Source: JBBRNH01 sp038230415 (GTDB taxonomy: Bacteria > Bacteroidota > Bacteroidia > Cytophagales > Spirosomataceae). From it: a DNA stretch of 40,626 bases. The notes beneath the pieces were generated by a model. It did no database searches and was not told the origin of the DNA. It was given only the letters and a program-made list of their open reading frames with translations. The DNA lies in the NCBI GenBank assembly GCA_038230415.1, contig JBBRNH010000047.1, positions 1 to 40,626 on the forward strand, given 5' to 3'. Shown one piece after another: positions 14,112 to 22,845 of this stretch. The stretch's first letter is position 1. Each line of letters begins with the position of its first letter. A program made the position numbers and the translations under genes.

Positions 14112-16532
14112 ATGAAAAACGCTACGACGTACTTTACAGTGACCAACAACCAATGGTCGGTTATCAGCCATCGCGGGATTACCCTGCTATTACTCCTGTT
14201 TTTTTCGCCTGTTGTCTTCGCGCAGTTTTCGCTCTCCGGCACCGTGCGCGATGCCGGCGGTAGCACATTGCCCGGCGCGGCTGTGACCATCGACAGCACT
14301 CAACGCGGCACGTTCACAGATGCTTCGGGGCAGTTTCGATTCACCAATTTGACACGTGGGCCGGTGTCGTTACGGATTTCATTATTGGGGTTTGAATCAA
14401 ACACTAAAACCGTTCAACTATCAGATAATCAAGCGGAAACATTCCTTCTAAGCCGTAGTTTAACGGTGTTAGACGAAGTAGTCGTCAGCGCAACGCGGGC
14501 CAATCAGAAGACCGCAATTGCTTACACCGACCTTACCCGGCGCGATTTGGTAAAACAGAATCTCGGACAGGACATTCCGTTTCTGCTCAATTTTACGCCC
14601 TCCGTTGTTACGACTTCTGATGCCGGAGCGGGCGTTGGCTACACCGGGATTCGTATTCGCGGTTCTGATGCGACGCGAGTCAATGTAACGGTTAACGGTG
14701 TTCCCTATAACGATGCCGAATCGCAGGGGACGTTTTGGGTCAATATGCCCGACTTTGCCTCGTCGGTAAACAGCATACAGATTCAGCGGGGAGTTGGTAC
14801 TTCAACCAACGGCGCGGGGTCGTTTGGCGGAACCGTAAATGTGCAGACTAACACGCTCGAAAAGCAGCCATACGCTGAAACAAACCTCTCGGCGGGGTCT
14901 TTCAACACCCGAAAAATGAACGTACTGGCCGGTACTGGCCTCCTGAAAAATCGTTGGGTGGTAGATGCACGGCTCTCGAAAATCACGTCAGACGGGTTTA
15001 TTGACCGGGCCTTCTCAAACCTGAAATCGTTTTATGTATCAGGCGGATACTATACTGACAAAAGTTTTTTGCGGCTGAATATCTTTTCGGGGCAGGAACA
15101 GACGTATCAAGCCTGGAACGGCGTACCGGAAAACCTTCTGAAAACCAACCGGACGTTTAATGCCTTCACCTACGATAATCAGACCGATAACTACCAGCAA
15201 GACCACTATCAACTTATCGGCTCGCACGAACTCAGCAAGCGGTGGCGGCTCAACGGGGCGTTGCACTACACCAAAGGGCATGGCTATTACGAGGAATTTC
15301 GGCCCGAACAACCGTTAGAAAACTATGGTCTGCAACCCATCACCATCCGCGATTCGGTGATTACCAGCACTGATTTGGTTCGACGGCAGTGGCTCGATAA
15401 TGATTTCTACGGCGGTGTTTTCTCCCTCGATTACAACAACTTCGGGCGGCTCACGGCCAACATCGGCGGGGGCTGGAATCGCTATACGGGCAAGCATTAC
15501 GGCGAGATTGTCTGGGCGCAGTATGCCAGCAACGGCAATATTCGGCACCGGTACTACGACAACGACGCGGCCAAAACCGATTTTAATCTGTACGCCAAAG
15601 CCTTTTATCAATTTCTTCCCCGGCTCAACGGCTACGTGGATATGCAAATCAGAACGGTGGATTACTCGTTCTTAGGTTTCGACAACGCGGCCCGAAACGT
15701 ACAGCAACAGGCTAATCTGGTGTTTTTCAACCCAAAAGCGGGCCTGACCTACACCATCAACGACCGTAGTTTGGTTTATGCCTCGTTTGGCGTAGGCAAC
15801 AAAGAACCCAACCGCGACGACTACACGCAGTCGAGTGCAGCCAGCCGCCCCAACCCCGAAACGCTGCTTGATTACGAAGCCGGATTCAAGACCCAAACCC
15901 GGCGTTTGGCATTTTCGGCCAATCTGTACTGGATGCAATACCGGAATCAATTAGTGCTGTCGGGCAAGATTAACGAAGTCGGGAATTACAACCGGATCAA
16001 TATTCCGGTCAGTTATCGGCGGGGCCTTGAATTAGAAGCGGGCTGGCTGATTACCAAGCTCTTACATTGGAACGTGAACGCGACAATCAGCCAAAACCGT
16101 GTGGATAACTTCACCGAATATGTGGATAACTATGATTCAGGCGGGCAGCAAGCCATTCAGCACATACGAACCGACATTGCATTTTCACCGAATTTGATTG
16201 TTGGCTCACAACTCTTATTTACACCCCGGAAGGGGCTGGAACTGGCTCTGCTCTCGAAATACGTGGGGAAACAGTATTTAGACAACACCCAAGACGAAGC
16301 CCGCAAGCTGAATGGTTACTTTGTGAACGACCTCCGGCTGATTTACACCCTGAAACCGCGCCTATTTAACGAGATTGCGTTTACCGTTTTGCTTAATAAC
16401 GCGCTGAATTATCGCTATGAATCAAACGGTTATACGTTCAGCTATGTGGCCGAAGGTAAGTTATCCACAGAAAACTACTATTATCCACAAGCGGGCCGGA
16501 ATGTGTTGATTGGCGTTCGGGTGCGGTTTTGA
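14112..16532 (+). CDS. TonB-dependent outer-membrane receptor, TPP-riboswitch controlled (probable thiamin uptake)
   Basis: The 806-residue protein has a signal peptide (TLLLLLFFSPVVFAQ, about 25-39), a carboxypeptidase-regulatory-like domain (about 40-115), a TonB plug (VLDEVVVSATRANQKTA then PGVGYTGIRIRGSD-type residues, about 117-240) and a 22-strand-type barrel ending in VLIGVRVRF with the usual terminal Phe. Receptors under THI-element control are predicted thiamin transporters in Bacteroidota, which fits the riboswitch upstream. The first ~20 residues (TTYFTVTNNQWSVIS) look like translated intergenic repeat, so the true start may be later. The last 104 bases up to 16520 are duplicated exactly at 17201-17304 after a DUF6934 module. 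It contains four DnaA-box-like 9-mers. Confidence 0.9.
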   Translation: MKNATTYFTVTNNQWSVISHRGITLLLLLFFSPVVFAQFSLSGTVRDAGGSTLPGAAVTIDSTQRGTFTDASGQFRFTNLTRGPVSLRISLLGFESNTKTVQLSDNQAETFLLSRSLTVLDEVVVSATRANQKTAIAYTDLTRRDLVKQNLGQDIPFLLNFTPSVVTTSDAGAGVGYTGIRIRGSDATRVNVTVNGVPYNDAESQGTFWVNMPDFASSVNSIQIQRGVGTSTNGAGSFGGTVNVQTNTLEKQPYAETNLSAGSFNTRKMNVLAGTGLLKNRWVVDARLSKITSDGFIDRAFSNLKSFYVSGGYYTDKSFLRLNIFSGQEQTYQAWNGVPENLLKTNRTFNAFTYDNQTDNYQQDHYQLIGSHELSKRWRLNGALHYTKGHGYYEEFRPEQPLENYGLQPITIRDSVITSTDLVRRQWLDNDFYGGVFSLDYNNFGRLTANIGGGWNRYTGKHYGEIVWAQYASNGNIRHRYYDNDAAKTDFNLYAKAFYQFLPRLNGYVDMQIRTVDYSFLGFDNAARNVQQQANLVFFNPKAGLTYTINDRSLVYASFGVGNKEPNRDDYTQSSAASRPNPETLLDYEAGFKTQTRRLAFSANLYWMQYRNQLVLSGKINEVGNYNRINIPVSYRRGLELEAGWLITKLLHWNVNATISQNRVDNFTEYVDNYDSGGQQAIQHIRTDIAFSPNLIVGSQLLFTPRKGLELALLSKYVGKQYLDNTQDEARKLNGYFVNDLRLIYTLKPRLFNEIAFTVLLNNALNYRYESNGYTFSYVAEGKLSTENYYYPQAGRNVLIGVRVRF
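16417..16520. repeat. 104-bp exact direct repeat, left copy (receptor 3' end)
   Basis: This stretch is identical to 17201-17304, with no mismatch that I can see. It encodes residues just before the receptor end (NGYTFSYVAEGKLSTENYYY region). The receptor here then ends VRVRF. It contains two TTATCCACA 9-mers (16461 and 16481). The two copies flank the second DUF6934 module, whose homology to module 1 begins within about four bases of this repeat's right edge. Confidence 0.9.
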
Positions 16533-16540
16533 TACATTTG
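16533..16540 (+). promoter_or_regulatory. Bacteroidota -7 promoter box of DUF6934 module 2
   Basis: TACATTTG fits TAnnTTTG. It starts on the base following the receptor stop codon (TGA 16530-16532) and 38 bases before the ATG, the same distance as in module 1. A TTG sits 20 bases further upstream and could serve as the -33 element. Confidence 0.65.
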
Positions 16541-16570
16541 CCCGTTACCCACCTTGTAACGGATTAATTG

Positions 16571-17020
16571 ATGGACGGCCCGTATTACGATTTCACTGCA
16601 TCAGACGATGCAACTGTGTTTTGGTTTAAGAGTACCAATGGCGACAAAATCATAGAAAAAGAGGTTCGCTATACGGCCACTTTCTTACCAGATATGTATT
16701 CATTGGCTTTGGTGGATGTGCTATCCGACGGAACAGTGAGCGATGTGTCAAGACCTCGTCAGGGTGATGTTGAGAAGGTTTTGGCAACAGTAATCCAAAC
16801 AATACACACGTTTTTAGCTACCCGACCCACTGCTACCGTCGCTTTTGCGGGTAGCACGGATGCACGAACCCGGCTCTACCAAATTGCTATTGTTCGGGAA
16901 TTAAGCAAAGTCGAGTCTGCGTTTGTCTTGCAAGGCTACTTAAATGGCGCATTTGAAAATTTTGTACCGGGTACCGTTTATGCTGCTTTTGCCATACGTT
17001 TAAAACAATCAAAATCATGA
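16571..17020 (+). CDS. DUF6934 family protein, module copy 2
   Basis: This 149-residue homologue of 9960-10415 (about 56% identical) has the same FTASDDATVFWF N-terminus and the GSTDARTRLYQIAI motif (about 94-107). It is soluble, with no signal peptide. ATG 16571 was chosen because it matches copy 1; a TTG precedes it by three bases. The gene overlaps the small partner by ATGA (17017-17020). It lies between two exact copies of the receptor's 3' end. The divergence from copy 1 shows that the two modules are not a recent tandem duplication of each other, so each may have been acquired separately. The function is unknown. Confidence 0.8.
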   Translation: MDGPYYDFTASDDATVFWFKSTNGDKIIEKEVRYTATFLPDMYSLALVDVLSDGTVSDVSRPRQGDVEKVLATVIQTIHTFLATRPTATVAFAGSTDARTRLYQIAIVRELSKVESAFVLQGYLNGAFENFVPGTVYAAFAIRLKQSKS

Positions 17021-17166
17021 AAACAGCTATTTCTTCAAAAAAACGACCTGTAATCAAGTCGGAAACGCCAAAAAATTATAAATCAGGCAAAGAAGCGGGG
17101 GAAGCAAAGGCACGGCAAATTGAAAAACTATTTGACGGGGCTGACTGGACTACGTTCAAGAAGTGA
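17017..17166 (+). CDS. Small basic partner protein of DUF6934, copy 2 (49 aa)
   Basis: A 49-residue Lys-rich protein reads MKTAISSKKRPVIKSETPKN at the start and GADWTTFKK at the end. The ATGA overlap with the DUF6934 gene, the MKTA start and the DW(S/T)TFKK tail are shared with the 48-residue partner at 10412-10558, while the middle differs. This pattern of conserved ends is a strong sign of coding. A short helix (EAGEAKARQIEKLF, about 26-39) is likely in the centre. The role is unknown. Confidence 0.72.
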   Translation: MKTAISSKKRPVIKSETPKNYKSGKEAGEAKARQIEKLFDGADWTTFKK

Positions 17167-17200
17167 ATAGGACTGTGTATAAATGATCATGTTTCCCGCC

Positions 17201-17304
17201 ATGAATCAAACGGTTATACGTTCAGCTATGTGGCCGAAGGTAAGTTATCCACAGAAAACTACTATTATCCACAAGCGGGCCGGAATGTGTTGATTGGCGT
17301 TCGG
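17201..17304. repeat. 104-bp exact direct repeat, right copy
   Basis: This is the second copy of 16417-16520. In the receptor's reading frame it continues to RIRI and the TAA at 17314-17316, which overlaps the TAG stop of the convergent TPR gene (17313-17315). This would be a natural tail-to-tail junction, so this copy may be the original end of the receptor gene and the left copy a new end, or vice versa. Confidence 0.9.
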
Positions 17305-17312
17305 ATAAGAAT

Positions 17313-19115
17313 CTAATTCAGATTATCGCCCCGCAACGCCCGGAACCGTTTGCGGGCTTCGACAACGTGAATACTGCCCGGAAAATCAACTAACACTTTC
17401 TGGTATAGTTTCATGGCTTCGGGTTTGTCTTTGAGTTTCTCCTCGGTGATGGTTGCCAGCAAAAACAAAGCATCGTCGCCGAGGATGTCGGTGCTGAATT
17501 TCTCATTGATCGTTTTCAGGTCTTTCAACCCGGCCTCCACCCTACCCTGTTTCAGATACGTGTTGGCCCGGAGCCATAGCACTTCATCGGTCAGCGAGTG
17601 GTCTGGATACTTTATCAACAGTTTACCGAGGTTATCCACAGCTTTATCCACCTGATTCTGAAACAGTAAGAGGTCAGCGGCAGCGTAATCGCGCATGGCG
17701 GCTTCGGTGCTGTCGAGGCCGGTATTGTCCTGAATAATCAGGCTGAGTTGGCCTGCATCATTGGCAATTTCGCGAGTGGTTGCCATCTTCAAAATGTCGA
17801 GAATGTCCTTTGCAGCCGCAAAATCGCCTTTATAGTACTGCAATTTGGCGTTTTTAAGTTTGGCTTCGTAACCCAGCAAATCATCTTTCTGCGATTTCTC
17901 GACTTGCTGATACAACAGCGTCGCTTCCCAGGGTTCGCCTTTCAGCAGGTAAATATCGCCCTTATCTAATTTGCACTTGTCCACAAAGTTGCGGTCGGCC
18001 TGCCCGATTTGGGTGGCTAAGTCCAGCACAGAAATGGCCGTGTCGGGTTTGTTTAAGTAACTGGCGTACAGACTCGAAATGCTGCGGAGAGCATCAATGG
18101 TTTTGGCGTTGTTGCCCACTTCCTGCAACACTTTTCGGTAATCGCCGATGAGTTTTCTGACTTCAACCGTATCAACGGGATAGGTGTTGCGGGTTTGTTC
18201 TTCGCGGGCTTTGATAATTAGCCGACGCGCCGAGGCATAGTACGGCCCCTGTGGATAACTCTCCGAAATGTACTCAAACGCTGTGGCGGCAACCTTGTAT
18301 TCTTTGTTGAGCATTGCCAGATTACCGAAATCAAATACCCGTCGCCCGTCGAGTTTGCTACGTTTGTCAATTGATTTTTCGAGCGTCAGAGCCTTGGTAA
18401 ATTTCTGTTTCTGCACCGTGTACCATATCAGTAACTCGTTGTAATACAGTTCGTTGGGTTTGGCTTGGATCAGTTTATAAATGGCGGCTTCCAGCGCGGG
18501 TTCGTCTTTGGTATCCATCAACCCTTTCAACGCCATCAAGGTCGTTTCGCGTTTGGTCTCGGGCAAACCGGCGTTGATGGCTTCGATGATGAATTTCTCG
18601 GTGTCGCCCGTACCTCGATACAACGTACTAAGTTCTTCGCTGTATGCCATTGGTTCATTGGCCGTAATTCGGGCGGTTTCCAGCGTTTTGATGGCCCAGC
18701 GTGGTTCCTGTGCATCGGAGAAGGCCGTTGCCGCCCTTTCTAAGCGCACCACCGACGATTTTGCTTTTTGCAAAGCTGTCTCAAAATAACGCGGGGCCAG
18801 AGTGGTGTCGGCATTCGACCGGGCCAGCGACCCCGACAGTATGGCGTAAAAAACGGCGTTGTCGTCGTCTTTGCCCGCCAGCCGGTCAAGCACCTTGCGG
18901 GCTTCGTCGGGCTTGTTGAGTTTTTTCATACAGTCCGCGTAGTTCTGCGCCACCGTCGCACTGAATCCCTGCCGGAGGGCTTTGGCATATTCCACAACGG
19001 CCTTGTCACACTCGCCGTTTTTAAAATACGCATCGCCCAGCGTTGCCGCCGACTGCGCCAGTGCCGTACTGCCCACCAGTAGTGTCGCCCAAAAAAGAAG
19101 AATCGTTTTCATCAT
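17313..19115 (-). CDS. Tetratricopeptide-repeat protein, periplasmic
   Basis: From ATG 19115 (MMKTILLFWATLLVGSTALAQ) the 600-residue product has a signal peptide and many TPR helices. Examples are the first pair TLGDAYFKNGECDKAVVEYAKAL and a C-terminal set (VLWLRANTYLKQGRVEAGLKDLKTI, MKLYQKVLVDFPGSIHVVEARKRF) resembling envelope TPR adaptors. It is probably exported to the periplasm and acts as a protein-binding scaffold. An upstream Met at 19172 would add residues before the signal and is less likely. The gene contains exact DnaA-box 9-mers at 17632 and 18250 and faces away from the candidate origin. Confidence 0.8.
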   Translation of the reverse strand: MMKTILLFWATLLVGSTALAQSAATLGDAYFKNGECDKAVVEYAKALRQGFSATVAQNYADCMKKLNKPDEARKVLDRLAGKDDDNAVFYAILSGSLARSNADTTLAPRYFETALQKAKSSVVRLERAATAFSDAQEPRWAIKTLETARITANEPMAYSEELSTLYRGTGDTEKFIIEAINAGLPETKRETTLMALKGLMDTKDEPALEAAIYKLIQAKPNELYYNELLIWYTVQKQKFTKALTLEKSIDKRSKLDGRRVFDFGNLAMLNKEYKVAATAFEYISESYPQGPYYASARRLIIKAREEQTRNTYPVDTVEVRKLIGDYRKVLQEVGNNAKTIDALRSISSLYASYLNKPDTAISVLDLATQIGQADRNFVDKCKLDKGDIYLLKGEPWEATLLYQQVEKSQKDDLLGYEAKLKNAKLQYYKGDFAAAKDILDILKMATTREIANDAGQLSLIIQDNTGLDSTEAAMRDYAAADLLLFQNQVDKAVDNLGKLLIKYPDHSLTDEVLWLRANTYLKQGRVEAGLKDLKTINEKFSTDILGDDALFLLATITEEKLKDKPEAMKLYQKVLVDFPGSIHVVEARKRFRALRGDNLN

Positions 19116-19199
19116 GTCTCTACACAGCTTGCGCCCCGTTGGGGCCTTCCTGGCAAATTTGCCGTATTTCAATTAACGCACTGAAGTCCCGTTCAAAGC

Positions 19200-19820
19200 A
19201 ATCCGGGTATTCACAAAACAATCCACAATCCTTTTTATTTTTCTATAATCTTCTTTTTTAAAATAAAGCATCAAACAACATATTAGGGCAGTGGACAAGT
19301 GGACAACTTTTTCTTAACATCTTCTTAACATTACTTCCTGGAGTTATCCAGTATTATCAACAACCCAACCCAGTATTATCCACAACATAAGTCTCTGACT
19401 ATTAAATAATTAACATAATGTTGATAACATTTTAGGTTGTATTGTGGGTATGTCAACAACTCTTATCAACACCAAAACCGACTGTTAGCTTGTGGATAGT
19501 GGTGGAGAACCCTGGCTTTATGCACACTTGGTGCGGCTTACCTTTGCCAATGTGAACAGCCCGTTAAGTTATCCACCATCTGCCGGATCACTATACACCA
19601 GCTATGCACACTGAACAGGGATATACACAGAGTTATCCACATCCCCACGTCAGACCCTGAAAAGCCGGTTATTACAGGCTATTTTGGTACTTTTGAAGAA
19701 ACCTTGCAGAAAGTTACCCCTGCGTTTCAGTTAGTTTAAGGTTCGGGGTTTGTATTTTGATACAAAATTTACGCGCCACCCGGTGTTTATTAACAACCCC
19801 AAACCCCGAATTACTTAATA
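19200..19820. other. Candidate chromosomal replication origin (oriC), DnaA-box cluster
   Basis: This is the longest intergenic stretch in the window. Boxes on the + strand include TTATCCAGT 19344, TTATCAACA 19354, TTATCCACA 19376, TTATCAACA 19463, TTATCCACC 19569 and TTATCCACA 19633. Boxes on the - strand include TGTTGATAA 19419 and TGTGGATAG 19491. AT-rich tracts at 19231-19282 and 19394-19420 could be the unwinding element. Similar 9-mers extend into the TPR gene and the receptor (16100, 16121, 16461, 16481, 17245, 17265, 17632, 18250). An 11-bp inverted repeat (TTCGGGGTTTG, 19742 and 19800) lies near the purD start. GC skew was not computed, so oriC is likely but unproven. Confidence 0.72.
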
Positions 19821-21107
19821 ATGAACGTTTTACTCATTGGCTCTGGTGGGCGCGAACACGCAATGGCCTGGAAACTCAAACAAAGTCCGCTCTGCGATTC
19901 CTTGTTTGTGGCTCCTGGTAATGCCGGTACCCACGCACTTGCTACCAATCTGAGCATTAACCATACCGATTTTGCGGGATTGGCTGTTGCTATTAAGCAA
20001 TACAACATTGACCTCGTAATTGTTGGGCCAGAAGAGCCACTCGTGAAGGGATTGGTTGATTTTTTGCGCCAGAAACCTGATTTGAAACACCTTCGTATTG
20101 TTGGCCCTGATGCTGCAGGGGCGCAGTTAGAAGGCAGTAAAGATTTCTCGAAGGCGTTTATGGCCCGGCACAACATCCCAACGGCCCAGTCGAAAACATT
20201 CTCCGCCGAAACAATGGCCGATGGCTTGGCTTACTTAGATACCCATGCCCTGCCCATTGTGCTGAAAGCCGACGGGTTGGCCGCCGGGAAAGGCGTAATT
20301 ATTGCCGAAACTCTCGCCGAAGCCAAAACCACGCTGCGTGAAATGCTGATTGATAACGCTTTTGGCGAAGCAGGCAGTAAAGTGGTAGTGGAGCAGTTTT
20401 TGCGAGGCATCGAACTTTCGGTATTTGTGCTGACCGATGGTGTGAACTATAAGATTCTGCCCGAAGCCAAAGATTACAAACGGATTGGCGAGGGTGACAC
20501 CGGCCCCAATACGGGCGGCATGGGCGCGGTGTCGCCGGTGGTGTTTGCCACAAAACAGTTTTTGCAAAAAGTAGAAGAGAAGGTAGTGAAGCCAACGTTG
20601 GCCGGGTTGCAGGAGGAAGGCATCAGGTACGTGGGCTTTATTTTTATCGGGCTGATGAACGTCAAAAGTGAGCCTGTGGTGATTGAATACAACGCCCGGA
20701 TGGGAGACCCCGAAACGGAAGTGGTGTTACCGAGAATCCAGACTGATTTTATAGAATTGATGGTAGCCGCTGCCGATGGCGAACTCGATAAGGTGACGCT
20801 GACCGTCTCGCCACAGACTGCGGTAACAACGGTGGTAGTGTCGGGCGGGTATCCGGGGGCTTACGAAAAAGGCAAACCCATCGTTGACTTAGATACGGTT
20901 GAGGATGTGCTGACGTTTCACGCCGGCACGAGTACCGTAAATGATTCGGTTATTACCAACGGTGGGCGGGTTTTGGCACTCACGGCGTTGGCAAATTCAT
21001 TGGAGAATGCCGTTCGGAAGTCGCAGGAAGCGGCCCGGATGGTGCAATTTGAGGGTAAGCAGTACCGGAAAGACATCGGTTTAGACCTGCTCCGGTATCA
21101 AGATTAG
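19821..21107 (+). CDS. purD: Phosphoribosylamine-glycine ligase (GARS)
   Basis: This 428-residue ATP-grasp enzyme of purine synthesis joins glycine to phosphoribosylamine to give GAR. It begins MNVLLIGSGGREHAMAWKL, the conserved GGREHA signature, and has GPEEPLVKGL, ADGLAAGKGV (about 151-160), the phosphate-binding GGMGAVSP (about 232-239) and YNARMGDPETEVVLPR near the metal site (about 290-305). Length and motifs are normal. It is the first gene to the right of the candidate origin and is followed by ricT on the same strand with a 37-base gap. That gap contains a low-complexity CAACTAACCACTAA repeat also seen elsewhere in the window. The identity is firm. Confidence 0.97.
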   Translation: MNVLLIGSGGREHAMAWKLKQSPLCDSLFVAPGNAGTHALATNLSINHTDFAGLAVAIKQYNIDLVIVGPEEPLVKGLVDFLRQKPDLKHLRIVGPDAAGAQLEGSKDFSKAFMARHNIPTAQSKTFSAETMADGLAYLDTHALPIVLKADGLAAGKGVIIAETLAEAKTTLREMLIDNAFGEAGSKVVVEQFLRGIELSVFVLTDGVNYKILPEAKDYKRIGEGDTGPNTGGMGAVSPVVFATKQFLQKVEEKVVKPTLAGLQEEGIRYVGFIFIGLMNVKSEPVVIEYNARMGDPETEVVLPRIQTDFIELMVAAADGELDKVTLTVSPQTAVTTVVVSGGYPGAYEKGKPIVDLDTVEDVLTFHAGTSTVNDSVITNGGRVLALTALANSLENAVRKSQEAARMVQFEGKQYRKDIGLDLLRYQD

Positions 21108-21144
21108 TGGCAACTCGCCACCGACAACTAACCACTAAAAAGAT

Positions 21145-22332
<1,188 letters not shown>

Positions 22333-22343
22333 CGTGTTGTGAA

Positions 22344-22784
22344 TCAATGCCCAATCTTGCGGGCCATCGCTTTCGTAACTAAAATAAGCAGCCCCCGGCT
22401 GGCGTTCGGGCCGTACATCGTTACGGCCCGTTTTGCGTCTATCGGGGTTACGGTTGAAATGTCCGCCTTTTTTAGCTTTTTCACCTGTGCCAGCGTTGCC
22501 ACCGAGCCGTCAATCACGATGGTTGGCGAGCCGGTCAGTTGTGATTTAAGCCAACCGGGGGCGGCTTTTAACACGGCAGAATCCTGCTTCGGAAAATTGC
22601 TGTGGGCAGCATCGAGCGGGCCGTCGGGGATAATAGCCGGGATTTGCTGGCTGCCCTGCACCGACCGTTGGTAGCTTGGCGGAGCCTGCATCGTGGCTAA
22701 TTTCTGGCGGGGCGTTGTGGTGGGTGCCTGGCCGAGAGCAATATGGCTCAACAGCAAAAAGGCAATTGAAAAAAAGGCGTTCAT
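22344..22784 (-). CDS. Small secreted protein with a TonB-plug-like C-terminus
   Basis: This 146-residue protein starts with a signal peptide (MNAFFSIAFLLLSHIALGQ). Its C-terminal half reads SPTIVIDGSVATLAQVKKL (about 80-98) and then VTMYGPNASRGLLILVTK (about 122-139). These resemble the IDG and YGxxASNGVxxITTK segments of SusC-like TonB plug domains. No barrel follows, so the gene encodes an isolated plug-like module. It lies 11 bases from the convergent ricT. It could be a decoy, a regulator, or a remnant of a receptor, but it has its own signal peptide and intact frame, so a functional small protein is more likely than a fragment. Confidence 0.62.
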   Translation of the reverse strand: MNAFFSIAFLLLSHIALGQAPTTTPRQKLATMQAPPSYQRSVQGSQQIPAIIPDGPLDAAHSNFPKQDSAVLKAAPGWLKSQLTGSPTIVIDGSVATLAQVKKLKKADISTVTPIDAKRAVTMYGPNASRGLLILVTKAMARKIGH

Positions 22785-22845
22785 CGTATTTGTTGTTTAC
22801 TACGGTTGGATGCCCGAATACGGCCCAGGGTTTAACCACCAATCG

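Noticed and set aside
9783..17304. The near-equal repeat-to-repeat distances of 782 and 784 bases for the two modules
   Set aside because: The repeats differ in length (21 and 104 bp) and so do the inserted segments (about 761 and 680 bases), so the match of totals is probably chance.
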